From Ammoniphilus oxalaticus (GTDB lineage Bacteria; Bacillota; Bacilli; Aneurinibacillales; RAOX-1), in the NCBI RefSeq assembly GCF_003609605.1, contig NZ_MCHY01000011.1, positions 159,387 to 223,386 on the forward strand: DNA of 64,000 nt, given 5' to 3'. The notes below the pieces were generated by a model. It was given only the letters and a program-made list of their open reading frames with translations, was not told where the DNA came from and did not search any database. A program made the translations under genes and the position numbers. This document shows, one piece after another, positions 47,430 to 54,511 of the stretch (positions are counted from its first letter, which is position 1; each line of letters starts with the position of its first letter).

Positions 47430-49499
47430 ATGACGACAACCAATCATGTAACCCTTCCTGCCAACAGCGAAGTAAACACGATTTGTAGCTTTTGCGGCAC
47501 AGGGTGCGGTTTGACAGTTCAGGTGGAAGACGGTCGAATTAGTAGAGTTAGAGGACACAAGGAAAATCCAACAAGCCATGGAGAGACTTGCATTAAAGGG
47601 GCGATGGGGTGGGGCTATGTGTATAGCAACAAACGAATTAAGGAGCCATTAATCCGTAAAAACGGAAAATTAACGCCCGCTTCTTGGGACGAAGCATTGG
47701 ACTTGATCGCGAAGCAATTTACTACGATCAGAGACACCCATGGACCAAACGCGTTGGGCTGTTTTAGCTCCTCTCGTTCCACGAATGAATTAAACTTTAT
47801 TGCTGGAAAGTTTATGCGTACGGTAATTGGCACGAACAACATTGATAGTTGCAATCGCACGTGTCACGCCCCGAGTGTGACAGGTTTGGTAGAAGTATTC
47901 GGCACAGGGGCTTCGACGACATCCTATGATGAATTAGAAGAAACAGATGTGATTATCGCCTGGGGAAGTAACACACAAGAATGTCATCCCATCGTGTTCA
48001 ATCATATGCGCAGAGGGATTCGTAACGGGGCAAAAATGGTCGTCGTGGATCCGCGTGAAATCGCCCAAACAAGACTCGCGCATAAGTGGTTGCCTATTAA
48101 GGTCGGTTACGATGTCACGCTCGCCAATGCCATGGGACACGTAATTATAGAAGAAGGTTTAGAAAACCGAGCATTTCTCGAACGGGCCACGCTAGATTTT
48201 GAATCATACAAACAACACACGCAAAAATATACACCGGAGTACGCCGAAGAGATTACAGGTGTTCCCGCGGATGATATCCGTGAAGTCGCCCGCCTTTACG
48301 CGCAAGCGGATAAAGCGATTATTTGCTGGACTTTAGGGATTACCGAACATGCGAATGGGACGGAAAACGTATTTTCCCTGATTAACCTCGCGCTATTAAC
48401 GGGTCATATCGGAAAACGGGGTTCAGGGGTCAACCCACTTCGCGGTCAGAATAACGTACAAGGCGGCGGTGATATGGGCGCGCTTCCGAACCGCTCTGTT
48501 GGAGGATGGTTATATAACGACGCGACAGGACGCCAGTTGCACGAAGAGGTATGGGGCGCTCCAATTCCTGAGCAGTTAGGCTTAAACTTGACAGAAATGC
48601 AGGAAGCAATTGACAACGAAGATATTAAAGCATTGTACGTGATCGGCGAAAACCCAGTCCAGGCAGATGCCGACGCGAACCATGTGGAACAATTGCTCAA
48701 AAAACTAGACTTTATGGTTGTCCAAGATATTTTAATGACAAAAACAGCAGAGTTAGCTGACGTAGTGCTTCCTGCTGCCGGTTGGGCAGAAAATGACGGT
48801 ACCTTTACAAACTCGGAACGACGGATTCAACGAGTGCGTCCCGCGATTCAACCGCCAGGCTTAGCGAAGCAAGATCATTTTATTGTACAAGATATTGCGA
48901 ACCGCATGGGCGCCAATTGGAACTACCAATCAGCCGAAGATATTTGGGAGGAAATTCGCAGATTAGCACCTGATTTCGCTGGCGTCACATATGATCGCTT
49001 GGACGATGGCGGGTTGCAGTGGCCTTGTCCAGAAGAATCGCATCCTGGCACACCGTTTATTCACGGGCGACTGTGGAAGGAACATGTCGAGCAAAAAGCG
49101 TCGTTTAAACCCGTGGACAATCGTGACCCTGTAGAATTGCCGGACGATGAGTATCCGTTGCAGTTAACAACAGGGCGTCGCCTTGAATTTTACAATACAG
49201 GTGTACAAACATCCGATTATAAAAAGGTGAGAGATCCCGAGGAATCTTTGGAAATCCACCCGGAAGACGCGGCGGCTTATCAGCTGGAGGATGGGGCTCC
49301 AGTTAAAGTTCGATCCCGTCGCGGTGAAGTGGAAACGAAAGTGAAGATCAGCAAGCGTCAACCACGCGGCCTTGTGTTCATGACCTTCCACTTCCCAGAG
49401 CAAACAGATACAAACCGATTGACGATCAACGCAACTTGTCCTTTAGCTGGCACAGCTGAATATAAAGCCTGCGCCGTTCAAGTTGAGCGGATCGGATAA
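47430..49499 (+). CDS. formate dehydrogenase catalytic subunit, Cys form (molybdopterin oxidoreductase)
   Basis: A 689-residue Mo/W-bis-MGD enzyme. A [4Fe-4S] site is formed by C19, C22, C26 and C54 (CSFCGTGCGL and GETCIKG). The metal-ligand position is Cys145 in NRTCHAPSVTGL, where many formate dehydrogenases carry selenocysteine, followed by His146. MGD-binding blocks include AWGSNTQECHP, YVIGENPVQADAD and VVLPAAGWAENDGTFTNSERR, and the C-terminal TTGRRLEFYNTG. It resembles FdhF-type alpha subunits. No partner subunits or fdhD are adjacent. Start ATG 47430 (6 bases after AGAGGTG); GTG 47421 is overlapped by that site. Confidence 0.87.
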   Translation: MTTTNHVTLPANSEVNTICSFCGTGCGLTVQVEDGRISRVRGHKENPTSHGETCIKGAMGWGYVYSNKRIKEPLIRKNGKLTPASWDEALDLIAKQFTTIRDTHGPNALGCFSSSRSTNELNFIAGKFMRTVIGTNNIDSCNRTCHAPSVTGLVEVFGTGASTTSYDELEETDVIIAWGSNTQECHPIVFNHMRRGIRNGAKMVVVDPREIAQTRLAHKWLPIKVGYDVTLANAMGHVIIEEGLENRAFLERATLDFESYKQHTQKYTPEYAEEITGVPADDIREVARLYAQADKAIICWTLGITEHANGTENVFSLINLALLTGHIGKRGSGVNPLRGQNNVQGGGDMGALPNRSVGGWLYNDATGRQLHEEVWGAPIPEQLGLNLTEMQEAIDNEDIKALYVIGENPVQADADANHVEQLLKKLDFMVVQDILMTKTAELADVVLPAAGWAENDGTFTNSERRIQRVRPAIQPPGLAKQDHFIVQDIANRMGANWNYQSAEDIWEEIRRLAPDFAGVTYDRLDDGGLQWPCPEESHPGTPFIHGRLWKEHVEQKASFKPVDNRDPVELPDDEYPLQLTTGRRLEFYNTGVQTSDYKKVRDPEESLEIHPEDAAAYQLEDGAPVKVRSRRGEVETKVKISKRQPRGLVFMTFHFPEQTDTNRLTINATCPLAGTAEYKACAVQVERIG

Positions 49500-49528
49500 A
49501 CGCAGATCCCCCTTTTTAAAAATAGATA

Positions 49529-49567
49529 AGGTGAAGAAAACCAATTGTTTTCTTCACCTCTTTTTTT
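49529..49567 (+). terminator. fdh terminator
   Basis: AGGTGAAGAAAAC/GTTTTCTTCACCT perfect 13-bp stem then CTTTTTTT. Confidence 0.92.
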
Positions 49568-49583
49568 GGAAACTGAATGCGCA

Positions 49584-49611
49584 AAAGGCCGCAAAACGCA
49601 TTGCGACCTTT
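49584..49611 (-). terminator. possible minus-strand terminator of a small transcript
   Basis: On the minus strand AAAGGTCGCAA pairs with TTGCGGCCTTT (one wobble), followed by only four T residues. A TATAAT and an AGCAGCG/CGCTGCT hairpin lie upstream at about 49669 and 49627-49641. Confidence 0.35.
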
Positions 49612-49786
49612 CACCATTTCTCCCGCCAGCAGCGCCGCTGCTTTATATCCTATTTGCGATTCATATAAATTATACCTAATTTTGGAGATTCCCTTTGTTA
49701 CGGTCTGATCGTGAGGGTAAATGCGATGTCGGGTCAATGCAAAGGACAAATATACTCTTACAGCATGAGATCGACGGATCAACTTT

Positions 49787-49928
49787 GTGTAGGGGTCACC
49801 GAGACCGTTACAGTGACAAAAACAGCGAAAAGCTGGACAACCCGAATTGTAAAGGCCTCAACTCCCGCTACAGACTGCGTTCATCGCACCAGTCCTTTAT
49901 AAGGGCCTTATCTCCCGTTACACCAATC
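49787..49928. repeat. three degenerate short repeats
   Basis: Similar units, with ends TGTAGGGGTC...CCGTTACA (about 49789-49814), TTGTAAAGGCC...CCCGCTACA (about 49850-49875) and TTATAAGGGCC...CCCGTTACA (about 49901-49926), each about 26 bases and 51-61 bases apart. No gene is supported in this stretch. Confidence 0.45.
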
Positions 49929-49946
49929 AAACTTTGGCGAAAACCG

Positions 49947-49986
49947 AAAAAGGACCGTTGCGAGGAATAACCTCGAACAGTCCTTC
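49947..49986 (-). terminator. terminator of the thioredoxin reductase operon
   Basis: On the minus strand AAGGAC-GTTCGAGG pairs with CCTCG-AAC-GTCCTT (small mismatches), followed by TTTTT. Confidence 0.85.
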
Positions 49987-49998
49987 TCAACTTTTAAT

Positions 49999-51279
49999 TT
50001 AACTATATTGCGGGCGAACCGTTTTCCGTCCATGGATAAACTTCTCCGCTTCTAAAGCAGCGACACAGCCATCAGCCGCTGCAAGCACGGCTTGTTTGAC
50101 TTGTGTTTTACGGGCGTCGCCGCCTGCGTAAACACCAGGCACACTCGTTTCCAACGTTTCGTTAACAGATACGTATCCTTCTGTATCTCGCTTGACCTGT
50201 TCCCCTAAAAAGTCGGTGCCTGGTTTCATCCCGCTTAAGTATAGGAACACACCGTCTACATCCCACTTTTCTTCCGTTCGTTCGGCGGTCGTAACTTTGA
50301 CTCCGCTAACATGGTCATCCCCAATGATTTCTTTAATGCGATATCGAGGGTAGACTTTGATGTTTGACAGCTGTTCTACTTCTTCCAACGATGCGCCGCC
50401 TCTTAATTTTCCGCTAGGCACTAACAAATGCACCTGTTTGGAGAATTTAGCCAACGCGCCTGCTTCTTGGACAGCCTCTTCATCATCGCCGATTACCACG
50501 ACTTCCCGTCCCTCATAAAAAGCGGCATCACAGGTAGAGCAATAACTAACGCCCCGACCTGTATACTCTTCTTCGCCAGGCAACTTTCTCCCAGCGGCCC
50601 GAGCGCCAACTGCAATGAAGACCGCTTTTGCTTTAACCACACCTTCAGGAAGCTTAATTTCCTTTTGCTCATCGGTAAAGTTCACCGATAACACCTGACT
50701 CTGAACGAGCGTTGTTCCAAACGACTTGGCTTGCTTTTGCATTCGCTCCACAAGCTCTAACCCGGTCAGTTCGCCTAACACTCCCGGATAGTTCGCGATT
50801 TTATGCGTAATCGCAAGTGTGCCTGTTTGAGGGGAGCGATCAATGAGAAGCGTGTTTAATCTCGCCCGTGAGGCGTACAGAGCGGCTGTTGAACCCGCGG
50901 GTCCCGCCCCAATAATCACAAAATCATATTCTTTGCCTAACAGATCCGAATCAATCGTCTCAAACAATGAGTCGGCGGTTGACGACGATTCAGACGAACT
51001 TTCTTGTTGTTGCTGTGGATCGCTTTTTTTCGCCGCCTCAATTTGATCATCGCTAAGTCCAAGGCGATCTTGTAATCGTTTCGGCTGAAACCCGAGCACC
51101 GGTCTGCCGTCGATGAATGTCGCAGGCGTCCCAAAAATGCGTCGCTCTTGCAACTCTTTGAAATAAGCCGCATTCTCTGATACGTTGCGTTCTTCGTAGG
51201 AAATACCCCACTGTTCCAGCTGTTCCTTTACTTCTAAACATTTGGGGCAACCCGTGCTCGAGTAAACGATAACTTCCAT
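49999..51279 (-). CDS. glutaredoxin-thioredoxin reductase fusion flavoprotein
   Basis: A 426-residue two-part protein. Residues 1-75 form a glutaredoxin-like domain with C11-P-K-C14 and the cis-Pro loop GTPATFIDG. A Gln/Ser-rich linker (about 86-104) follows. Residues 117-426 are a thioredoxin-reductase domain with FAD motif GAGPAGSTAALYA, active site C247-S-T-C250-D, the NADPH loop GDDEEAVQEAG and GVYAGGDARKTQVKQ. The design parallels AhpF, with the reducing domain fused N-terminally, and the peroxiredoxin gene lies 27 bases upstream. It probably passes NADPH electrons through its own glutaredoxin part to that peroxiredoxin. The GDDEE loop departs from the usual GGGxxA/G motif. Confidence 0.92.
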   Translation of the reverse strand: MEVIVYSSTGCPKCLEVKEQLEQWGISYEERNVSENAAYFKELQERRIFGTPATFIDGRPVLGFQPKRLQDRLGLSDDQIEAAKKSDPQQQQESSSESSSTADSLFETIDSDLLGKEYDFVIIGAGPAGSTAALYASRARLNTLLIDRSPQTGTLAITHKIANYPGVLGELTGLELVERMQKQAKSFGTTLVQSQVLSVNFTDEQKEIKLPEGVVKAKAVFIAVGARAAGRKLPGEEEYTGRGVSYCSTCDAAFYEGREVVVIGDDEEAVQEAGALAKFSKQVHLLVPSGKLRGGASLEEVEQLSNIKVYPRYRIKEIIGDDHVSGVKVTTAERTEEKWDVDGVFLYLSGMKPGTDFLGEQVKRDTEGYVSVNETLETSVPGVYAGGDARKTQVKQAVLAAADGCVAALEAEKFIHGRKTVRPQYS

Positions 51280-51306
51280 TGTTCCCCCTCCTTCACTTTT
51301 TGCTGC

Positions 51307-51837
51307 TTATAGCATCTCTTCGCCAGGTCTCCAATTGGCAGGGCATAATCCACCCGCTTGAATGGCTTGCAAAACGCGTAGCGTTTCGTCCACACTGCGA
51401 CCTACGCTATCTGGCGTGATCACTTGGTATTGAATGATCCCTTCTGGGTCGATGATGAACAGACCGCGTTGCGCAATCCCTTCGTCGTTCAACACACCAT
51501 AAGCCTCAGCCACTTCCTTTTTGTAATCCGCAGCCAACGGGAAATTGAGTCCACCCAATCCTTTGTCCTCTTCAGATGTGGCGATCCAAGCGCGGTGCGA
51601 GAATTTGGAGTCGGTCGATACACCCAAAATCTCCGTATCCAAATCTTTAAATTCTTCAACAGCGTCACTTAACGCTTTAATTTCTGTCGGGCATACAAAC
51701 GTGAAATCAAGTGGATAAAAGAAGAAAATCAAATATTTACCTTTATAGTCGGATAAGGAAGCTTGTCCAAAATCTTCCCCGTTCCCTAACGCTGTTTCCA
51801 TCTCAAAATGTGGAGCTTGTCTTCCTACTAAACTCAT
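51307..51837 (-). CDS. 2-Cys peroxiredoxin (AhpC/PrxQ-like)
   Basis: A 176-residue typical 2-Cys peroxiredoxin: peroxidatic C49 in YPLDFTFVCPTEI, resolving C165 in GGLCPANWRPG near the C-terminus, and GVSTDSKFSH and RGLFIIDPEG blocks. It reduces hydrogen peroxide and organic peroxides. It is the first gene of an operon with the glutaredoxin-TrxR fusion, its likely reductant. Upstream is a large leader hairpin and a promoter region shared divergently with tpx. Confidence 0.94.
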   Translation of the reverse strand: MSLVGRQAPHFEMETALGNGEDFGQASLSDYKGKYLIFFFYPLDFTFVCPTEIKALSDAVEEFKDLDTEILGVSTDSKFSHRAWIATSEEDKGLGGLNFPLAADYKKEVAEAYGVLNDEGIAQRGLFIIDPEGIIQYQVITPDSVGRSVDETLRVLQAIQAGGLCPANWRPGEEML

Positions 51838-51871
51838 TTTTATTAACCCCTTTCATCTTTTTGTCTTGAAA

Positions 51872-51920
51872 AAGCCCAGGGCTAACGCAGGAATTCCATC
51901 CAAAAATTCCTGCGCCTGGG
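51872..51920 (-). promoter_or_regulatory. terminator-like hairpin in the peroxiredoxin leader
   Basis: On the minus strand CCCAGG-CGCAGGAATT pairs with AATTCCTGCG-(ttagc)-CCTGGG, followed by CTTTTTC, about 30 bases before the peroxiredoxin start codon. A promoter candidate lies upstream: TTGATA, 17 bases, TAACAT (51943-51971 region, minus strand). Confidence 0.65.
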
Positions 51921-51928
51921 TATTAGTG

Positions 51929-51956
51929 TTGACATGGAGTATGTTACCACTATAAT
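51929..51956 (+). promoter_or_regulatory. consensus SigA promoter for tpx, possible PerR/Fur-like site
   Basis: Perfect hexamers TTGACA (51929-51934) and TATAAT (51951-51956) with a 16-base spacer. TATAATTTATATTTA (51951-51965) partly resembles a PerR box. Confidence 0.65.
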
Positions 51957-52078
51957 TTATATTTATCAAGATCATAAGTTTTTAATTATATAGATTACAC
52001 TTATCCTCTTGATAAAATCCCTTTTCACCATCATAATAGGGTTATTAACTTACCTTGAGAGGTAGAGGAGGCTATTAC

Positions 52079-52582
52079 ATGGCAAATGTTACATTTGGTG
52101 GAAGAGAAGTTACGCTTGTAGGCAATGAGGTCAAAGTAGGCGACAAAGCGCCTGATTTTACAGTAAGACAAAATAACTTGCGCCGATTGACGCTTGAAGA
52201 CTCAAAAGGAACGGTTCGATTAATCAGTGTGGTTCCATCGATCGACACAGAGGTATGCGATCAACAAACACGTCGATTCAATGAAGAGGCAGCGAAATTA
52301 GAAGGCGTGACTGTTCTAACTGTTAGCGTCGACTTGCCGTTTGCTCAACAACGTTGGTGCGGAGCTGCAGGCATTGAAAACCTGCAAACGGTTTCTGACT
52401 ACCGCGACCGAAATTTTGGCGAAGCATATGGCGTGCTTATCCAAGACTTCCAACTTTTGACGCGCGCGATTTTTGTAATTGACAAAAACGATACAGTTAC
52501 ATATGTCGAGTATGTTCCAGAAGCAACGGATCACCCGAACTATGAAGCGGCGATCGAAGCAGCAAAAAAAGCATTAGCATAA
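52079..52582 (+). CDS. tpx: thiol peroxidase (atypical 2-Cys peroxiredoxin)
   Basis: A 167-residue thioredoxin-dependent peroxidase. Peroxidatic C60 in PSIDTEVCDQQT and resolving C94 in RWCGAAG are both at the standard Tpx positions. GDKAPDFTV opens the fold. The ATG at 52079 (MANVTFGG) has AGAGGAGG about 8 bases upstream; the frame extends a few codons earlier without support. Divergent from the peroxiredoxin operon, giving a compact peroxide-defence locus. Confidence 0.96.
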   Translation: MANVTFGGREVTLVGNEVKVGDKAPDFTVRQNNLRRLTLEDSKGTVRLISVVPSIDTEVCDQQTRRFNEEAAKLEGVTVLTVSVDLPFAQQRWCGAAGIENLQTVSDYRDRNFGEAYGVLIQDFQLLTRAIFVIDKNDTVTYVEYVPEATDHPNYEAAIEAAKKALA

Positions 52583-52594
52583 CGAGCAAAAGAC

Positions 52595-52627
52595 GGCGGG
52601 CCATTCTAAATGGGTTCGCCTTTTTTT
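52595..52627 (+). terminator. tpx terminator
   Basis: GGCGGGCCATT and AATGGGTTCGCC form a stem (with wobble/bulge), followed by TTTTTTT. Confidence 0.85.
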
Positions 52628-52799
52628 ATGGAACCTGTCCCCCCTACTGCCTCCTTCTAACGTGGAACTTAAAAAGAATTCCGATCCAAAAGGATTACTG
52701 AAAGATTCCCTCGTTAAAAGCCCCCTGTCTGTATTGCGTGAACCGCCTAGGCATAGGCAGAATAGGATAATAGCGCAACGATAATGAGGGGGTTATATT

Positions 52800-53219
52800 A
52801 TGCTTTTTGCCTATGGACCATACCAAGATTTACGCACATTGGATGAGATGCGCTTTTGGAAGCAACAGGAAGAAGAACATATCGATGTGATTAAGGAATT
52901 AGTCAAGGACTTGGAGCCACAGTTTGTGGAAGCATTGGATGCTTGGAAGGAAAGCTTTACATTGGTTCTGAATCGGATCACACGCGACATAGAAACATAC
53001 ATTAGGATGAACGGAAAATCGACACCAGCCATGCATCAGCATGTGATGGAAATGGCCCGCTTTTCCTTGGAGCAAAGTGAACGCTTTTTACAGTTTTTAC
53101 ATCAAATGAGAACGACCAGTAAAGCGATTAAAGGAAAGCCGACGCTGCTCACCGTAATCGATCATATCGCCCGTGAATCGGAATACTTTATCGGTGTACT
53201 GCAAGTGTTGAAACAGTAA
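52800..53219 (+). CDS. DUF2935-like helical protein
   Basis: A 139-residue, all-helical, Glu/His-rich protein. LDEMRFWKQQEEEHIDVIKEL near the N-terminus and FSLEQSERFLQFLHQM later resemble one half of DUF2935 proteins, which are ferritin-like bundles of about 270 residues found in spore formers. Here only one repeat is present. EEEH and HIARESEYF could offer metal ligands but no full di-iron set is evident. Function unknown. GAGGGGG precedes the ATG. Single gene followed by a palindromic repeat. Confidence 0.6.
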   Translation: MLFAYGPYQDLRTLDEMRFWKQQEEEHIDVIKELVKDLEPQFVEALDAWKESFTLVLNRITRDIETYIRMNGKSTPAMHQHVMEMARFSLEQSERFLQFLHQMRTTSKAIKGKPTLLTVIDHIARESEYFIGVLQVLKQ

Positions 53220-53230
53220 AGTCGACGCGA

Positions 53231-53335
53231 GGTTGGCGAGGATCCGTTTGGGAAATGAGCGACTTTCCAACGATATGGGCGACCTCTCCGCCCAATGTGT
53301 CGTCGCCCCTCCCAAACGCTCACCTCACGCCAACC
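53231..53335. repeat. 105-bp imperfect palindrome of the GAGCGAC repeat family
   Basis: Outer arms GGTTGGCG (53231-53238) and CGCCAACC (53328-53335), inner arms GTTTGGGA (53246-53253) and TCCCAAAC (53310-53317), and GCGAC/GTCGC near the centre. The left half includes GAGCGACTTTCCAACGAT and GGCGAC, as in the elements at 28886 and 28943. MITE- or REP-like. Confidence 0.75.
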
Positions 53336-53372
53336 AAAAAAGATCCTTGCATTGAAGCGCAAGGATCTTTTT
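53336..53372. terminator. bidirectional terminator before prfB 3' end
   Basis: AAAAGATCCTTGC/GCAAGGATCTTTT perfect 13-bp stem with A/T tails on both sides. Confidence 0.9.
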
Positions 53373-53405
53373 CTATACTAACTAATCCTACTAAGTCAAA
53401 TTGAA

Positions 53406-54507
53406 CTAGTTCAATTGTTGGCGTAAATAGGCGTTGATGAACGGGTCCAGTTCACCGTCAACGACGGCTTGGATGTTGCCTGTTTCTTGGCCAGTGCGGT
53501 GGTCTTTGACCATACTGTAGGGATGGAAAACGTAGGAGCGAATTTGGCTGCCCCAGCCGATTTCTTTTTGTTCGCCGCGGATTTCGACGAGCGCTTTTTC
53601 TTGCTCTTCGATTCTCTTTTCGTAGATGCGGCCTTTCAATATTTTCATCGCTTTTTCACGGTTTTTAATCTGCGATCGTTCGGATTGACACGTCACAATA
53701 ATGCCTGTCGGCGCGTGTGTAATCCGCACAGCAGAGTCCGTCGTATTCACGTGCTGTCCGCCGGCCCCGCTGGAACGATACGTATCGATTTTTAAGTCCT
53801 CCGAGCGAATCTCAATATCGACATCATCACCCAGCTCAGGCACGACCGAACAAGACACAAACGATGTATGCCGTCGCCCAGATGAATCAAACGGAGAGAT
53901 TCGAACGAGGCGATGAACCCCTTTTTCCGCTTTTAAATAACCATAGGCGTTAAAACCTTTGATCAGCAAAGTAACACTTTTTACTCCTGCCTCATCGCCT
54001 GGCAAATAGTCCAGCGACTCCACCTTGTAACCGCGATCCTCGGCCCAACGCGTATACATTCGCAGTAAAATTTGGGCCCAATCCTGAGACTCTGTGCCGC
54101 CAGCCCCGGGATGCAGCTCCAAAATGGCATTGTTTTTATCGTGCGGCTCGCTGAGTAGCAGCTGCAACTCAAAGTCCTCAATTTGCTCACTTAGACTGTC
54201 CACCGTTTCCGACACATCAGGAAGCAACGACAAATCCTGCTCTTCGACAATCAGTTCGAGCATCAGTTGACTGTCTTCAAGCGTAGTCGCCAATTGTTGG
54301 ACCTTTGTGACTTTGTCCTTCAGTTGGTTAACCTCCGCAATCGTCCCTTGGGCGGTATCATGATCATCCCAAAAGGATGGATCGGACATTTTTTCTTCTA
54401 GTTCGGCAATGCGGCGTTGCTTGTTATCGAGGTCAAAGAGACCCCCTGATATTCATCAATTTCCTTTCAATAGTGGAAAGTTCATTTCGCAATTCTGAGA
54501 CTTCCAT
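53406..54507 (-). CDS. prfB: peptide chain release factor 2, programmed +1 frameshift
   Basis: RF2 recognises UAA and UGA. The first 24 codons run from ATG 54507 (GGAGAG 7 bases upstream) to an in-frame TGA at 54433-54435. Skipping one base there continues into D-L-D-N-K and the remaining frame, for 366 residues in total, the normal RF2 length. Domain features are PSFWDD, the SPF tripeptide codon-reading motif in [13 protein letters not shown] and the GGQ motif in [16 protein letters not shown]. The frameshift is the conserved autoregulatory device of prfB. It directly follows secA, as in Bacillus. Confidence 0.98.
54432..54447 (-). promoter_or_regulatory. prfB frameshift site
   Basis: Reading AGGGGG-TCT-CTT-TGA-C on the minus strand: a Shine-Dalgarno-like AGGGGG (54442-54447) three bases before the slippery CTT, then the stop TGA and C. 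Same spacing as in E. coli. Confidence 0.97.
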
Positions 54508-54511
54508 ACGA

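Noticed and set aside
49516..49782. 88-codon minus-strand frame with a LacI-like C-terminal feel
   Set aside because: It overlaps two terminators and hairpin sequence; similarity is weak and there is no ribosome site.
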